Both the position numbers and the translations under genes were made by a program. Below, in pieces: positions 1 to 6,667 of a stretch of DNA of 64,000 nt. Source of the stretch: a virus; the IMG/VR virus record IMGVR_UViG_3300027749_002876, positions 62,001 to 126,000 of that record; one strand, given 5' to 3'. How positions within the stretch are numbered: position 1 is the first letter of the stretch; every line of letters begins with the position of its first letter. Below the pieces are notes generated by a model that ran no database searches, was not told the DNA's origin, and was given only the letters and a program-made list of their open reading frames with translations.

Positions 1-1
1 A

Positions 2-505
2 CATAAGTTTGGTGTAGATACAAATCGTAATCCTTTTATTGAAATAGGATTTGTATTTCATTGGAATTATAATTATATTGAATCATTAAATGAAGCACTA
101 TCTTTGTTAGAAGATGGTAGTAACGGATTGTTTAAAACAAGCCCGGGCAATGTGATAGTTATGGCCAAAGATCCAAAAGATTATGTCTTTGGAAAAAAGA
201 ATCATTATAAATTTAATGATGTATTGACAATGCATACCATTATTGATAGATTTAACAATCACATGCCTAATATACAATTGGTCATATACAATCAGAATAA
301 TACAGTTTTTTATAAACAATGCTACACACCAGAGTCATTTACAGGTAGAAAGCCTGGATTATATTCTATAGGGGATACCCTTATACTCTATGGTAATCAA
401 ACAGAAAACAATATAATAAGAATTCATCTATCAAACATCGGGGATGCATTGAAATTTATAGAACGAATTGAACTTAGTGTTGCCGGTCACGAAAGTTGTA
501 AGTGA
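2..505 (+). CDS. hypothetical protein, 5' end outside window
   Basis: The frame is open from the left edge, so the gene is truncated at its 5' end; 167 residues are visible. The visible part reads as a soluble mixed alpha/beta protein with no signal peptide and no membrane segment. I do not recognise a family or catalytic motif. It ends 24 nt before clpX and runs in the same direction, so it may be co-transcribed with the Clp and ribosomal-protein genes. A TTG at 104 could be read as a start, but the uninterrupted upstream frame makes that unlikely. Confidence 0.7.
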   Translation, partial: HKFGVDTNRNPFIEIGFVFHWNYNYIESLNEALSLLEDGSNGLFKTSPGNVIVMAKDPKDYVFGKKNHYKFNDVLTMHTIIDRFNNHMPNIQLVIYNQNNTVFYKQCYTPESFTGRKPGLYSIGDTLILYGNQTENNIIRIHLSNIGDALKFIERIELSVAGHESCK

Positions 506-529
506 ATAATAAAACAGATAAGTAAAACT

Positions 530-1732
530 ATGTCAACAGAAACAAAACTAAACCATTGCACATTTTGTGGTGCCCATAAAGAAAAAGTTAAAAAACTCAT
601 TGTCAGTGAAGAGGTGGCAATTTGCAGTGATTGCGTAGACCTATGCAATAAATTGATGATGGATGATAGCCATGAAAAAATAGAACCAACGGAACACAAT
701 GTATCCTACGATCCAGAGTCTATCAAAGAATTTTTAGACCAACACATCATAGGACAAGATAGTGCTAAGGGTGTGTTAAGTGTAGCAATTGCTAACCACT
801 ATAAACGAATCAACAAGCCACCAAAAGATTTAGAAATCTCTAAGGGTAATGTTTTGTTAGTAGGACCCACTGGATCAGGTAAAACATTGCTTGCTAAAAC
901 AGTAGCAAAATACTTAGAAGTCCCCTTTATTATAGCAGATGCTACAAGTATTACTGAAGCAGGTTATGTAGGTGATGATGTTGAATCAATGATTAGTATG
1001 CTAGTCAATGCCGCCGGCGGCGATCCTAGACTAGCAGAACGCGGTATTGTGTTTGTTGATGAGATTGACAAGATTGCTCGCAGAGGTGAGTCAGCAAGTG
1101 TTACACGTGATGTATCCGGTGAGGGTGTGCAACAAGCATTACTTAAATTAGTTGAAGGTACTATATGTCGTATTCCAGCAAGTGGTGGACGCAAACACCC
1201 CGGTGGTGATATGCTTGAGATTAATACAAAAGACATTCTGTTTATTGCAGGTGGTGCGTTTGTAGGATTAAAAGAAATTATCAACAACCGCGAGAATGGA
1301 ACAAGTATTGGCTTTGGTGCAGAGATTAAAGATAATCGCAAAGAGTCAGAATTGACAAATGTGTCGCCTGATGACTTAGTTAAATTTGGAATGATTCCTG
1401 AGTTTATTGGTCGTTTTACTACTACAGTAAGTGTGAGTGATTTAAATAAAGAAGAATTGATTAAGGTTCTTAAGGAAGTTAAGAACAACTATATCGACCA
1501 ATACAAATATTTGCTCAGTTTAGACAACATTGCAATAGACTTTAATGAAGATGCATTGGATCAACTAGCAGAGAATTGCTTAAAATTAAAGACAGGTGCT
1601 CGTGGATTACATACTGAAATTGAACGCACATTAATGCCACATATGTTTAACACTAAAAAGTACCGTGAAAACAATGTTACCGAGATAAATATAGACAGAG
1701 ATTTAGTTTTGGAGCCAAAATCATTAGCATGA
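530..1732 (+). CDS. clpX: ATP-dependent Clp protease ATP-binding subunit ClpX
   Basis: This is a full-length (400 aa) AAA+ unfoldase that feeds substrates to ClpP. Visible motifs are the N-terminal zinc-binding domain (C10, C13, C32, C35), Walker A GPTGSGKT at 112-119, the pore-loop motif GYVGDD, Walker B FVDEIDK, the RKH loop (GGRKHPGGD) and an IGF-type ClpP-docking loop (SIGFGAEI). The retained IGF loop and zinc domain suggest it still docks ClpP and adaptors. It overlaps the bS21 gene by 4 nt (ATGA). ClpP lies 4.3 kb downstream and a ClpS-like adaptor 0.8 kb downstream. Family assignment is secure; the substrate choice in infection is unknown. Confidence 0.97.
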   Translation: MSTETKLNHCTFCGAHKEKVKKLIVSEEVAICSDCVDLCNKLMMDDSHEKIEPTEHNVSYDPESIKEFLDQHIIGQDSAKGVLSVAIANHYKRINKPPKDLEISKGNVLLVGPTGSGKTLLAKTVAKYLEVPFIIADATSITEAGYVGDDVESMISMLVNAAGGDPRLAERGIVFVDEIDKIARRGESASVTRDVSGEGVQQALLKLVEGTICRIPASGGRKHPGGDMLEINTKDILFIAGGAFVGLKEIINNRENGTSIGFGAEIKDNRKESELTNVSPDDLVKFGMIPEFIGRFTTTVSVSDLNKEELIKVLKEVKNNYIDQYKYLLSLDNIAIDFNEDALDQLAENCLKLKTGARGLHTEIERTLMPHMFNTKKYRENNVTEINIDRDLVLEPKSLA

Positions 1733-1944
1733 GTGGAAGAAAAGTATTAGTGCAAGACGGCAACACAGAAAAAGCATTACGGAAATTCAAAAAGAAGATT
1801 ACTGATTCTGGGTTACTGCAGGAAGTTAGGGATAGACAAGAATTTGTCAAGCCCACTATCCGTCGTAAACTTGCAAAAAGTCAGGCAAAAAGACGCTGGC
1901 AGAAATACTTGCGTGACCAAAGTCTTCCTAAGAAAGAATTTTAA
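1729..1944 (+). CDS. rpsU: ribosomal protein bS21
   Basis: This 71-aa basic protein has the length and layout of bacterial bS21: a short N-terminal strand (VLVQDGN), the helix ALRKFKKKI, the EVRDRQEFVKPT region and a Lys/Arg-rich C-terminal helix. bS21 sits near the anti-Shine-Dalgarno end of 16S rRNA on the 30S subunit and influences mRNA selection. Phage-borne bS21 genes are known from large phages and may be swapped into host ribosomes. The gene overlaps clpX by 4 nt, so the two are probably translationally coupled. Confidence 0.95.
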   Translation: MSGRKVLVQDGNTEKALRKFKKKITDSGLLQEVRDRQEFVKPTIRRKLAKSQAKRRWQKYLRDQSLPKKEF

Positions 1945-1982
1945 GTTCCAAAATAGTAGATTTTTTACGTGTTTTTAGTTAT

Positions 1983-1990
1983 AATAAATA
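1983..1990 (+). promoter_or_regulatory. late-type promoter box upstream of hsp20
   Basis: AATAAATAC occurs about 60 nt upstream of the Hsp20 start and matches the ATAAATA box repeated before many genes here and the T4 late promoter TATAAATA. It overlaps a TATAAT (1980-1985) that lacks a convincing -35. Confidence 0.6.
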
Positions 1991-2052
1991 CGTGTGTAGA
2001 TGCTCATGGTGAGGTCTACTTATACAGTCATCTTGCTTAATAGGAGAAAAAT

Positions 2053-2502
2053 ATGACAAAAACTTTAACCCTTCGTTCCCTCGACATTCCACAACTTCAC
2101 AAATTTGGCATCGGTTTTGATAACATGTTTGATGAAATTTTACGTGTGAATGCACAACAATCCAACAACAACTATCCACCATATAACATCGTTCAAATTA
2201 ATGAAGATGAATATACGATTAGTATTGCTGTTGCAGGCTTCAGCCAAGACGAGCTATCTATTACTAAAGAGAAAAATATCTTAGTAATTGAGGGCAAACA
2301 TGCTGATACTATTGAGGAAGAAGAAATTAACTATCTACATAAAGGTATTAGCGAACGCAATTTCCGTCGTGAGTTTCGACTTGCCGAACATGTGGTGGGA
2401 ATCTATTCTACATTAGAATTGGGTATTCTAAACATTCATTTAAAACGTGAGGTTCCTGAAGAACAAAAACCCATGACTATTGCTATTAATTACATTAAGT
2501 AA
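2053..2502 (+). CDS. small heat-shock protein, Hsp20/IbpA type
   Basis: A 149-aa protein with an alpha-crystallin domain at about residues 45-140. It shows the family features A-G-F-xx-(D/E)-L-x-I, the ERNFRREFRL block and the C-terminal GxLxIxLxR-like strand GILNIHLKR. Hsp20 proteins hold unfolded proteins in a refoldable state in the cytoplasm, and phage versions are known from T4-like cyanophages. The ribosome-binding site AGGAG precedes the ATG. It lies between bS21 and ClpS, in an apparent protein-quality-control block. Confidence 0.92.
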   Translation: MTKTLTLRSLDIPQLHKFGIGFDNMFDEILRVNAQQSNNNYPPYNIVQINEDEYTISIAVAGFSQDELSITKEKNILVIEGKHADTIEEEEINYLHKGISERNFRREFRLAEHVVGIYSTLELGILNIHLKREVPEEQKPMTIAINYIK

Positions 2503-2508
2503 TATAAT
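2480..2508 (+). promoter_or_regulatory. sigma70-like promoter before clpS
   Basis: TTGCTA, 17 nt, TATAAT lies across the end of the hsp20 gene and would transcribe clpS. The -35 is imperfect. Confidence 0.45.
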
Positions 2509-2527
2509 AGAAGTTAGTTAAATACAA

Positions 2528-2549
2528 GTGTGCGGGGTAACTCGCACAC
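2528..2549 (+). terminator. stem-loop in hsp20-clpS spacer
   Basis: A perfect 7-bp stem (GTGTGCG/CGCACAC) with an 8-nt loop, followed by an A-rich rather than T-rich run. It may be a weak terminator, an mRNA-stability hairpin or a 5' leader structure for clpS. Confidence 0.45.
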
Positions 2550-2567
2550 ATTTAAAAAAGAAAAATT

Positions 2568-2873
2568 ATGTCCAAATCAGATACAAAAGTCAAGATTAAA
2601 CCAATAGTTAACTTGGTAGAACCTCCTCTTTATAAAATCATTTATATCAATGACACGGTTACAAGCATGAACTTTGTGGTTAACAGCCTGATTGGCTATT
2701 TTAATTACAATGAAGATACAGCTACTTCATTGACTCACAATATACATAACGAGGGTAGTGCAGTCGTTGCAGTTCTTCCATATGAAATTGCTGAACAAAA
2801 GGGAATTGAGGTTACACTAGATGCACGAAGCCAAGGATTTCCACTACAAGTCAAAGTAGAAGCAGAGGCTTAA
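2568..2873 (+). CDS. clpS: ClpS-like N-degron adaptor
   Basis: A 101-aa protein matching ClpS over its whole length: EPPLYKIIYIND near residues 18-29, the FVV helix, A-T-xx-TxxIHxEGSAVV, then the EIAEQK and AR-xx-GFPLQ blocks. ClpS binds proteins with N-terminal bulky residues and delivers them to the ClpA or ClpC unfoldase. No ClpA is visible in this window, so it may act with a host ClpA or have been repurposed. The key ND and His regions are retained. It converges with the minus-strand gene at 2870, overlapping by 4 nt. Confidence 0.88.
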   Translation: MSKSDTKVKIKPIVNLVEPPLYKIIYINDTVTSMNFVVNSLIGYFNYNEDTATSLTHNIHNEGSAVVAVLPYEIAEQKGIEVTLDARSQGFPLQVKVEAEA

Positions 2874-3571
2874 ACCTCTATATCTATTCGTTTGGGCCAA
2901 TAAGGTTCTTTACCAAAACAAGAATTGTTGACATAATTAATATTATCTATTGTTGTGTCAACACTCTTATCATAACTCCCGTATACCCAATTACTTACTT
3001 TGCTTTCAGTATCGCTAAGTAGTGTATCTTTTAGCGCAAAATATTCTGTTATATTATGCGGTTCTTCTCCAAAAAATAATTCTGGACTTGGGGCTGAATG
3101 TGTTACTACTAAAATCTTTTTCACATCCAAATGTAGTTGAAGTTTTGCTAAACTAAGTCCTAAATACTGAATATCTTCTAGGTGCTGGGCATGTAGATGC
3201 ATTTTTTCTAAGTCTGAAGTTAATTCTATCTTATTTACATACCATCCATTACAACCTAGTATTGCAACACCATTAATGATAACCACATATTTATGCAGGA
3301 AAGAAACTTTAGGGATAGTTTTGCACAATCTAGTTAATTCATCATTTCGGTGTTTTACAAAGTGCATAGATTCGTATTCAGACGATCCTGCAATGTAGAA
3401 CACACCTTGATAGAATCTACTAAGATGAAGTAGCGTTTGATGTATGATCCTCAATTCGTTGCTGATATTGCCGGCTATCACTAGATATAAACTGGTAGCC
3501 TTACCTTCCCAATCAAAGTGGTCCTCAGCGTCCAAATTAAGGTCGCTGATTACATCAAACCCTATATTCAT
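2870..3571 (-). CDS. degenerate metallophosphoesterase-like protein
   Basis: The 233-aa protein keeps the order and spacing of the calcineurin-like phosphoesterase fold but has lost most metal ligands. The usual DxH block reads SDLNLD, the usual GD block reads LVIAGN, GNHE is replaced by AGSSEYE, and the final GHxH is replaced by YGSYD; only THSAP retains its His. It is therefore likely a catalytically inactive relative with a binding or structural role. Intact relatives are encoded at 14329, 20180 and 51045. Its start adjoins the stop of the gene at 3571-3885. Confidence 0.7.
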   Translation of the reverse strand: MNIGFDVISDLNLDAEDHFDWEGKATSLYLVIAGNISNELRIIHQTLLHLSRFYQGVFYIAGSSEYESMHFVKHRNDELTRLCKTIPKVSFLHKYVVIINGVAILGCNGWYVNKIELTSDLEKMHLHAQHLEDIQYLGLSLAKLQLHLDVKKILVVTHSAPSPELFFGEEPHNITEYFALKDTLLSDTESKVSNWVYGSYDKSVDTTIDNINYVNNSCFGKEPYWPKRIDIEV

Positions 3572-3885
3572 TAAGCTTGTGGCTTAGCTTTTGGCTTAGC
3601 CGGAGCTTTTGCTTTAGCCGGAGCTTTTGCTTTAGCCGGAGCTTTTGCTTTAGCTGAAGTTTTTGTAGCTATTGTGGCTTCTGTTCCCAATGGGATCACT
3701 TCTACTACAGGAGCAACTTCTTCCACTTTTACAGGCTCAGCGACTACGGGTGTTGTTGAAACAGGTAATTCAACTTTGTACGGAACTTCTTCAATTGTTG
3801 ATTCTGCTTGTTTACGTTTTTGATTAACGCTATAGATCCAATAACCTACTAAACCTAAAATGATTGCTACTAAAATAATTTCCAT
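3571..3885 (-). CDS. membrane-anchored protein with Lys/Ala/Pro-rich repeats
   Basis: A 104-aa protein with an N-terminal membrane segment at residues 3-20, then a Pro/Val/Glu-rich linker and a C-terminal tail of AKAPAK repeats resembling histone H1-like tails. The tail is basic and probably disordered, and could bind nucleic acid or an acidic surface near the membrane. The 18-bp DNA repeats at 3587-3655 encode it. The start follows a purine-rich ribosome-binding site. Function is unknown. Confidence 0.7.
   Translation of the reverse strand: MEIILVAIILGLVGYWIYSVNQKRKQAESTIEEVPYKVELPVSTTPVVAEPVKVEEVAPVVEVIPLGTEATIATKTSAKAKAPAKAKAPAKAKAPAKPKAKPQA
3587..3655. repeat. tandem 18-bp repeats
   Basis: About three and a half copies of a unit resembling TTTTGCTTTAGCCGGAGC, the last ones diverged. 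They encode the AKAPAK tail of the overlapping minus-strand gene and are a likely site of copy-number change. Confidence 0.85.
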
Positions 3886-3972
3886 TTTTATCTCCTAAAC
3901 ATATATTTAATCGGGTAAGATACCTAAAGTTTTTTTCCTGAAAAGTGTGTAGTTTCCATAATAACAATGTAT

Positions 3973-3980
3973 CATAAATA
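3973..3980 (+). promoter_or_regulatory. late-type promoter box, SprT-like gene
   Basis: CATAAATA followed by 4 nt and the ATG at 3985. The box lies inside the longest possible open frame, which argues that the true start is at or after 3982. Confidence 0.6.
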
Positions 3981-3984
3981 CATG

Positions 3985-4476
3985 ATGTTCAGAACCACTA
4001 CTATCGCCAATCTTATGCTTGAGGAATTGCCACCAATTACCTATCAAAAACGGCTTTATTATAGGACCGATCATGGTGAGGTAGTAGTATTATACAAGAT
4101 GTTAAATAAATTAATTTTCAACAATAAATTAATAATGCCCGAGATTGAAGTAATGCCTCGTTGTAGAAAGTATTGGGGAATGTGTTTTGCAACCATAAAC
4201 ATGCCCACCAAGACTGAGAGTTTTTGCAAGATCAGGTTGATGGATAAATGGTATTGCAAACAATGGCTCATCACAGTGTTAGCACATGAAATGTGTCATC
4301 AATATCAATGGGATGTACAAGGGGTGCAAAGACTTAATGAGGGTAAACAACCTATTATGAGTCATGGCCCTAGTTTCTTTGTGTTTAGAGATAAGTTAGC
4401 AAAGCATGGTATTTCACTAAAAAGCGCACATAGTCGTAGACGCTGGTTCAAACATCAAAACTTATTTAAGTGTTAA
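3985..4476 (+). CDS. SprT-like zinc metallopeptidase
   Basis: The protein (163 aa from this start) contains the zincin motif HEMCHQ with aromatic residues after it and a later GHGPSF-like SHGPSFF block typical of SprT-like proteins. This family includes metalloproteases that act on DNA-protein crosslinks. The frame could begin at 3967, but that would place the late promoter box inside the coding sequence; 3982 and 3985 are the best starts, with no ribosome-binding site, suggesting a leaderless mRNA. The gene is followed at 30 nt by another late-type gene. Confidence 0.8.
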   Translation: MFRTTTIANLMLEELPPITYQKRLYYRTDHGEVVVLYKMLNKLIFNNKLIMPEIEVMPRCRKYWGMCFATINMPTKTESFCKIRLMDKWYCKQWLITVLAHEMCHQYQWDVQGVQRLNEGKQPIMSHGPSFFVFRDKLAKHGISLKSAHSRRRWFKHQNLFKC

Positions 4477-4481
4477 TTCTG

Positions 4482-4488
4482 ATAAATA
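4482..4488 (+). promoter_or_regulatory. late-type promoter box
   Basis: GATAAATAC 17 nt upstream of the ATG at 4506, in the short spacer after the SprT-like gene. Confidence 0.65.
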
Positions 4489-4505
4489 CTATATAGGTAT
4501 ATATT

Positions 4506-5930
4506 ATGAGAGCACACCAATTTTTAACTGAAGCACCACTTACCCCCGGAAGTTTGTTTGACCCCCGTCACTTAAAGTGGAGACCACAAAACTTTCTTAA
4601 AAAGTTAGAAGCAGGTACGCCATTTGTTGACAAAGATGGTGTTAAGTATTATCCGGACGATGGAGAATTTTCAAGAATTACTCCTATTGTTACTCAAACA
4701 CTAAAACAACTTGCAACACAACCCAACGCACCTTTACCAAGCATTGTAATCAATACTACTGATGCAGGACCGGTGCCAGTAAGTAAATTTCAAAAGGCTG
4801 ACTTAGAAACAGAAAAGGGTAAAAAGTCAAGTGAGGTTAATGTTCAACCATTGGGCATTGGCATTGCGGCTGATCCTATCAACAAACCGGGTACAAAGCC
4901 AAAAGACAAAATAACAATGACAACTGACGAAGAAATTAAAACTGCGTTGGACAAACATCAAGAAATTAAAGCAGGTAACTTGTATGATGTTATCATGTCA
5001 AATAAAACACTTGACTCTGCAGGTTTATTAGGCAAAGCAATTAAACAGGCTGCAACTGAAATGAATAATAGCCAAGTACCTGTTATTAAACAATACGATG
5101 AAGCTATGCAAAGAAAGATTGCTATTGATGCCGGTGAGTATTTAGGTGTGCTGGCAATGGTTAAAGATGTTGCTGAATTCCCTAAGAAGGCCGCCTTCTT
5201 AAATTTTTTGCGCTCACCTGATTTTGGTAATTTATCTCTTATTTTCCCCGGTGAACAGAATTCACCACTAGGCGATAGTTACGGAGTTCAAAATGCAGAA
5301 ACTGGCCACAACATTATTATCAGTAGTAAAGGTGGTAAAGGTAGTACTGCTTCAGGTGCGGCACCTAGTCTAGGTGGATTGCGTACATCTGTTGACAAGC
5401 GTAAAACAAAAATTAAAAAAGGCAATGCACTTGATTTCATAAATCACATTATTCAAGTTAGCCCAACATCGGCACAAGGTTTTGCTGGTATGAATTGGAT
5501 TGCAAATAATTATCCAGAAGCTGTACCAGAAAAGTATAGAAAATTAATTCCCTTTTACAGTGAAGATATTAAGGCAGTTTTGAAAAATATTCGTACTAAG
5601 AATGCAGAACCAATGCCCAAAAAATTCTTACCATTAATACAAGCACCAAGTATCCAAGCAAGTAAAGGTACTGATGGTGGTAAATTGGTATATGTAGTAA
5701 CCAAAGATTTGGTAGACGCTATTAATACCGGTATCATTAAAAACTTTAGAACAACTGTATTAGAATTACTAGATGAAAACTTTGTACAAATATTCTCACG
5801 CATTGTAGGTGGCAAACTAACTACCAAGGTATTGTGGCCTGGTAAAGTAGACGGCAATGTAGTATTACATACAAAAATTGCACCCGGTGAACCCGGTAAA
5901 GCTGGCTTGAGTTTTAAGGTTACCGATTAA
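4506..5930 (+). CDS. probable virion structural protein
   Basis: A 474-aa soluble protein starting MRAHQFLTEA, an N-terminal pattern I associate with structural proteins of T4-like marine and freshwater phages. Residues 1-150 are Pro/Lys/Thr-rich; the middle contains a Gly/Ser-rich segment (SSKGGKGSTASG), followed by a longer alpha/beta C-terminal region. No enzymatic motif is visible. It has its own late-type promoter box and sits before clpP and the tape-measure-like gene, which supports a virion or assembly role. The specific structure is not identified. Confidence 0.6.
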   Translation: MRAHQFLTEAPLTPGSLFDPRHLKWRPQNFLKKLEAGTPFVDKDGVKYYPDDGEFSRITPIVTQTLKQLATQPNAPLPSIVINTTDAGPVPVSKFQKADLETEKGKKSSEVNVQPLGIGIAADPINKPGTKPKDKITMTTDEEIKTALDKHQEIKAGNLYDVIMSNKTLDSAGLLGKAIKQAATEMNNSQVPVIKQYDEAMQRKIAIDAGEYLGVLAMVKDVAEFPKKAAFLNFLRSPDFGNLSLIFPGEQNSPLGDSYGVQNAETGHNIIISSKGGKGSTASGAAPSLGGLRTSVDKRKTKIKKGNALDFINHIIQVSPTSAQGFAGMNWIANNYPEAVPEKYRKLIPFYSEDIKAVLKNIRTKNAEPMPKKFLPLIQAPSIQASKGTDGGKLVYVVTKDLVDAINTGIIKNFRTTVLELLDENFVQIFSRIVGGKLTTKVLWPGKVDGNVVLHTKIAPGEPGKAGLSFKVTD

Positions 5931-5942
5931 TACCAAAATCAT

Positions 5943-5971
5943 TTGACTTCAACACAGACTTCTGATATAAT
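5943..5971 (+). promoter_or_regulatory. sigma70-like promoter for clpP
   Basis: TTGACT, 17 nt, TATAAT. It would start transcription about 20 nt upstream of clpP, and the leader contains an AAGGAAG ribosome-binding site. The early-cluster ATAAAT spacer signature is absent. Confidence 0.75.
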
Positions 5972-5999
5972 AGTGTAAACATTTTTATAAAGGAAGTTT

Positions 6000-6587
6000 A
6001 TGAGTCTAGTCCCAATGGTAATCGAGCAAACCGCTAAAGGTGAGCGTAGTTACGATATATACAGCCGTCTATTGCGCGACCGTGTTATTTTGCTAGAAGG
6101 CGAAGTACATGATCAAATGGCCAATCTTATTGTTGCCCAACTCTTGTTCTTAGAGTCTGAAGGTGACAAAGATATATCAATGTACATCAATAGTCCCGGT
6201 GGTTCAGTTACAGCAGGTATGGCAATCTATGATTGTATGCAGTTCATTGCTCCCGACATTCACACTATTGTTATGGGTCAAGCATGTTCAATGGGTAGCT
6301 TACTTGCACAAGCAGGTGCTAAAGATAAACGATTTATGTTGCCAAACGCACGACATATGATTCATCAACCTTCTGGTGGCGCCCGTGGTCAAGCAACTGA
6401 TATGTTGATTCAAGTGGAAGAAATGCTGGCAATGAAAAAGAACCTCACACAAATCTATGTTAACCACAACAGTGCAGGCAAGACATTCGAACAACTAACT
6501 GCTGATATGGAACGTGATAACTTTATGTCTGCACAACAAGCATTAGCATATGGTCTAATCGACAAAATCATCGATAAACGCAGTTAA
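6000..6587 (+). CDS. clpP: ATP-dependent Clp protease proteolytic subunit ClpP
   Basis: A 195-aa ClpP with an intact catalytic triad: S97 in GQACSMGS, H122 in [10 protein letters not shown] and D173 in MERDNFMSA. The INSPGG block at 64-68 is also present. ClpP forms a double-heptamer chamber that degrades polypeptides delivered by ClpX or ClpA. With phage clpX and clpS in the same window, the phage may assemble its own or a hybrid protease. The gene has a sigma70-like promoter and a strong ribosome-binding site, so it may be expressed apart from the late genes. Confidence 0.97.
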   Translation: MSLVPMVIEQTAKGERSYDIYSRLLRDRVILLEGEVHDQMANLIVAQLLFLESEGDKDISMYINSPGGSVTAGMAIYDCMQFIAPDIHTIVMGQACSMGSLLAQAGAKDKRFMLPNARHMIHQPSGGARGQATDMLIQVEEMLAMKKNLTQIYVNHNSAGKTFEQLTADMERDNFMSAQQALAYGLIDKIIDKRS

Positions 6588-6626
6588 ATACGCTTTACCC
6601 ATCTTGTAGTCAGTAATTTACTAATC

Positions 6627-6633
6627 ATAAATA
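6627..6633 (+). promoter_or_regulatory. late-type promoter box before tape-measure-like gene
   Basis: CATAAATAC; the first ATG (6638) comes 4 nt after the box and opens a 9-codon frame that overlaps the tape-measure start. Confidence 0.65.
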
Positions 6634-6637
6634 CAAT

Positions 6638-6667
6638 ATGACTAACAGATGGGTAACCCATGGATGA
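6638..6667 (+). CDS. 9-aa leader peptide overlapping the tape-measure start
   Basis: The frame MTNRWVTHG begins 4 nt after the late promoter box and ends at 6667, overlapping the tape-measure ATG at 6660 by 8 nt in another frame. No ribosome-binding site is seen for the 6660 start, so termination of this short frame could deliver ribosomes to the large gene. This is inferred from layout only; it could be chance. Confidence 0.35.
   Translation: MTNRWVTHG

Noticed and set aside
964-1488. 174-codon minus-strand frame in clpX
   Set aside because: It is antisense to conserved ClpX motifs; an artefact of codon bias.
1980-1985. Sigma70 promoter before hsp20
   Set aside because: TATAAT is present but no acceptable -35 exists 16-18 nt upstream; the overlapping late box is the better explanation.
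3587-3655. CRISPR-like regular repeat
   Set aside because: Units are contiguous 18-bp tandem repeats without spacers and encode a protein tail.
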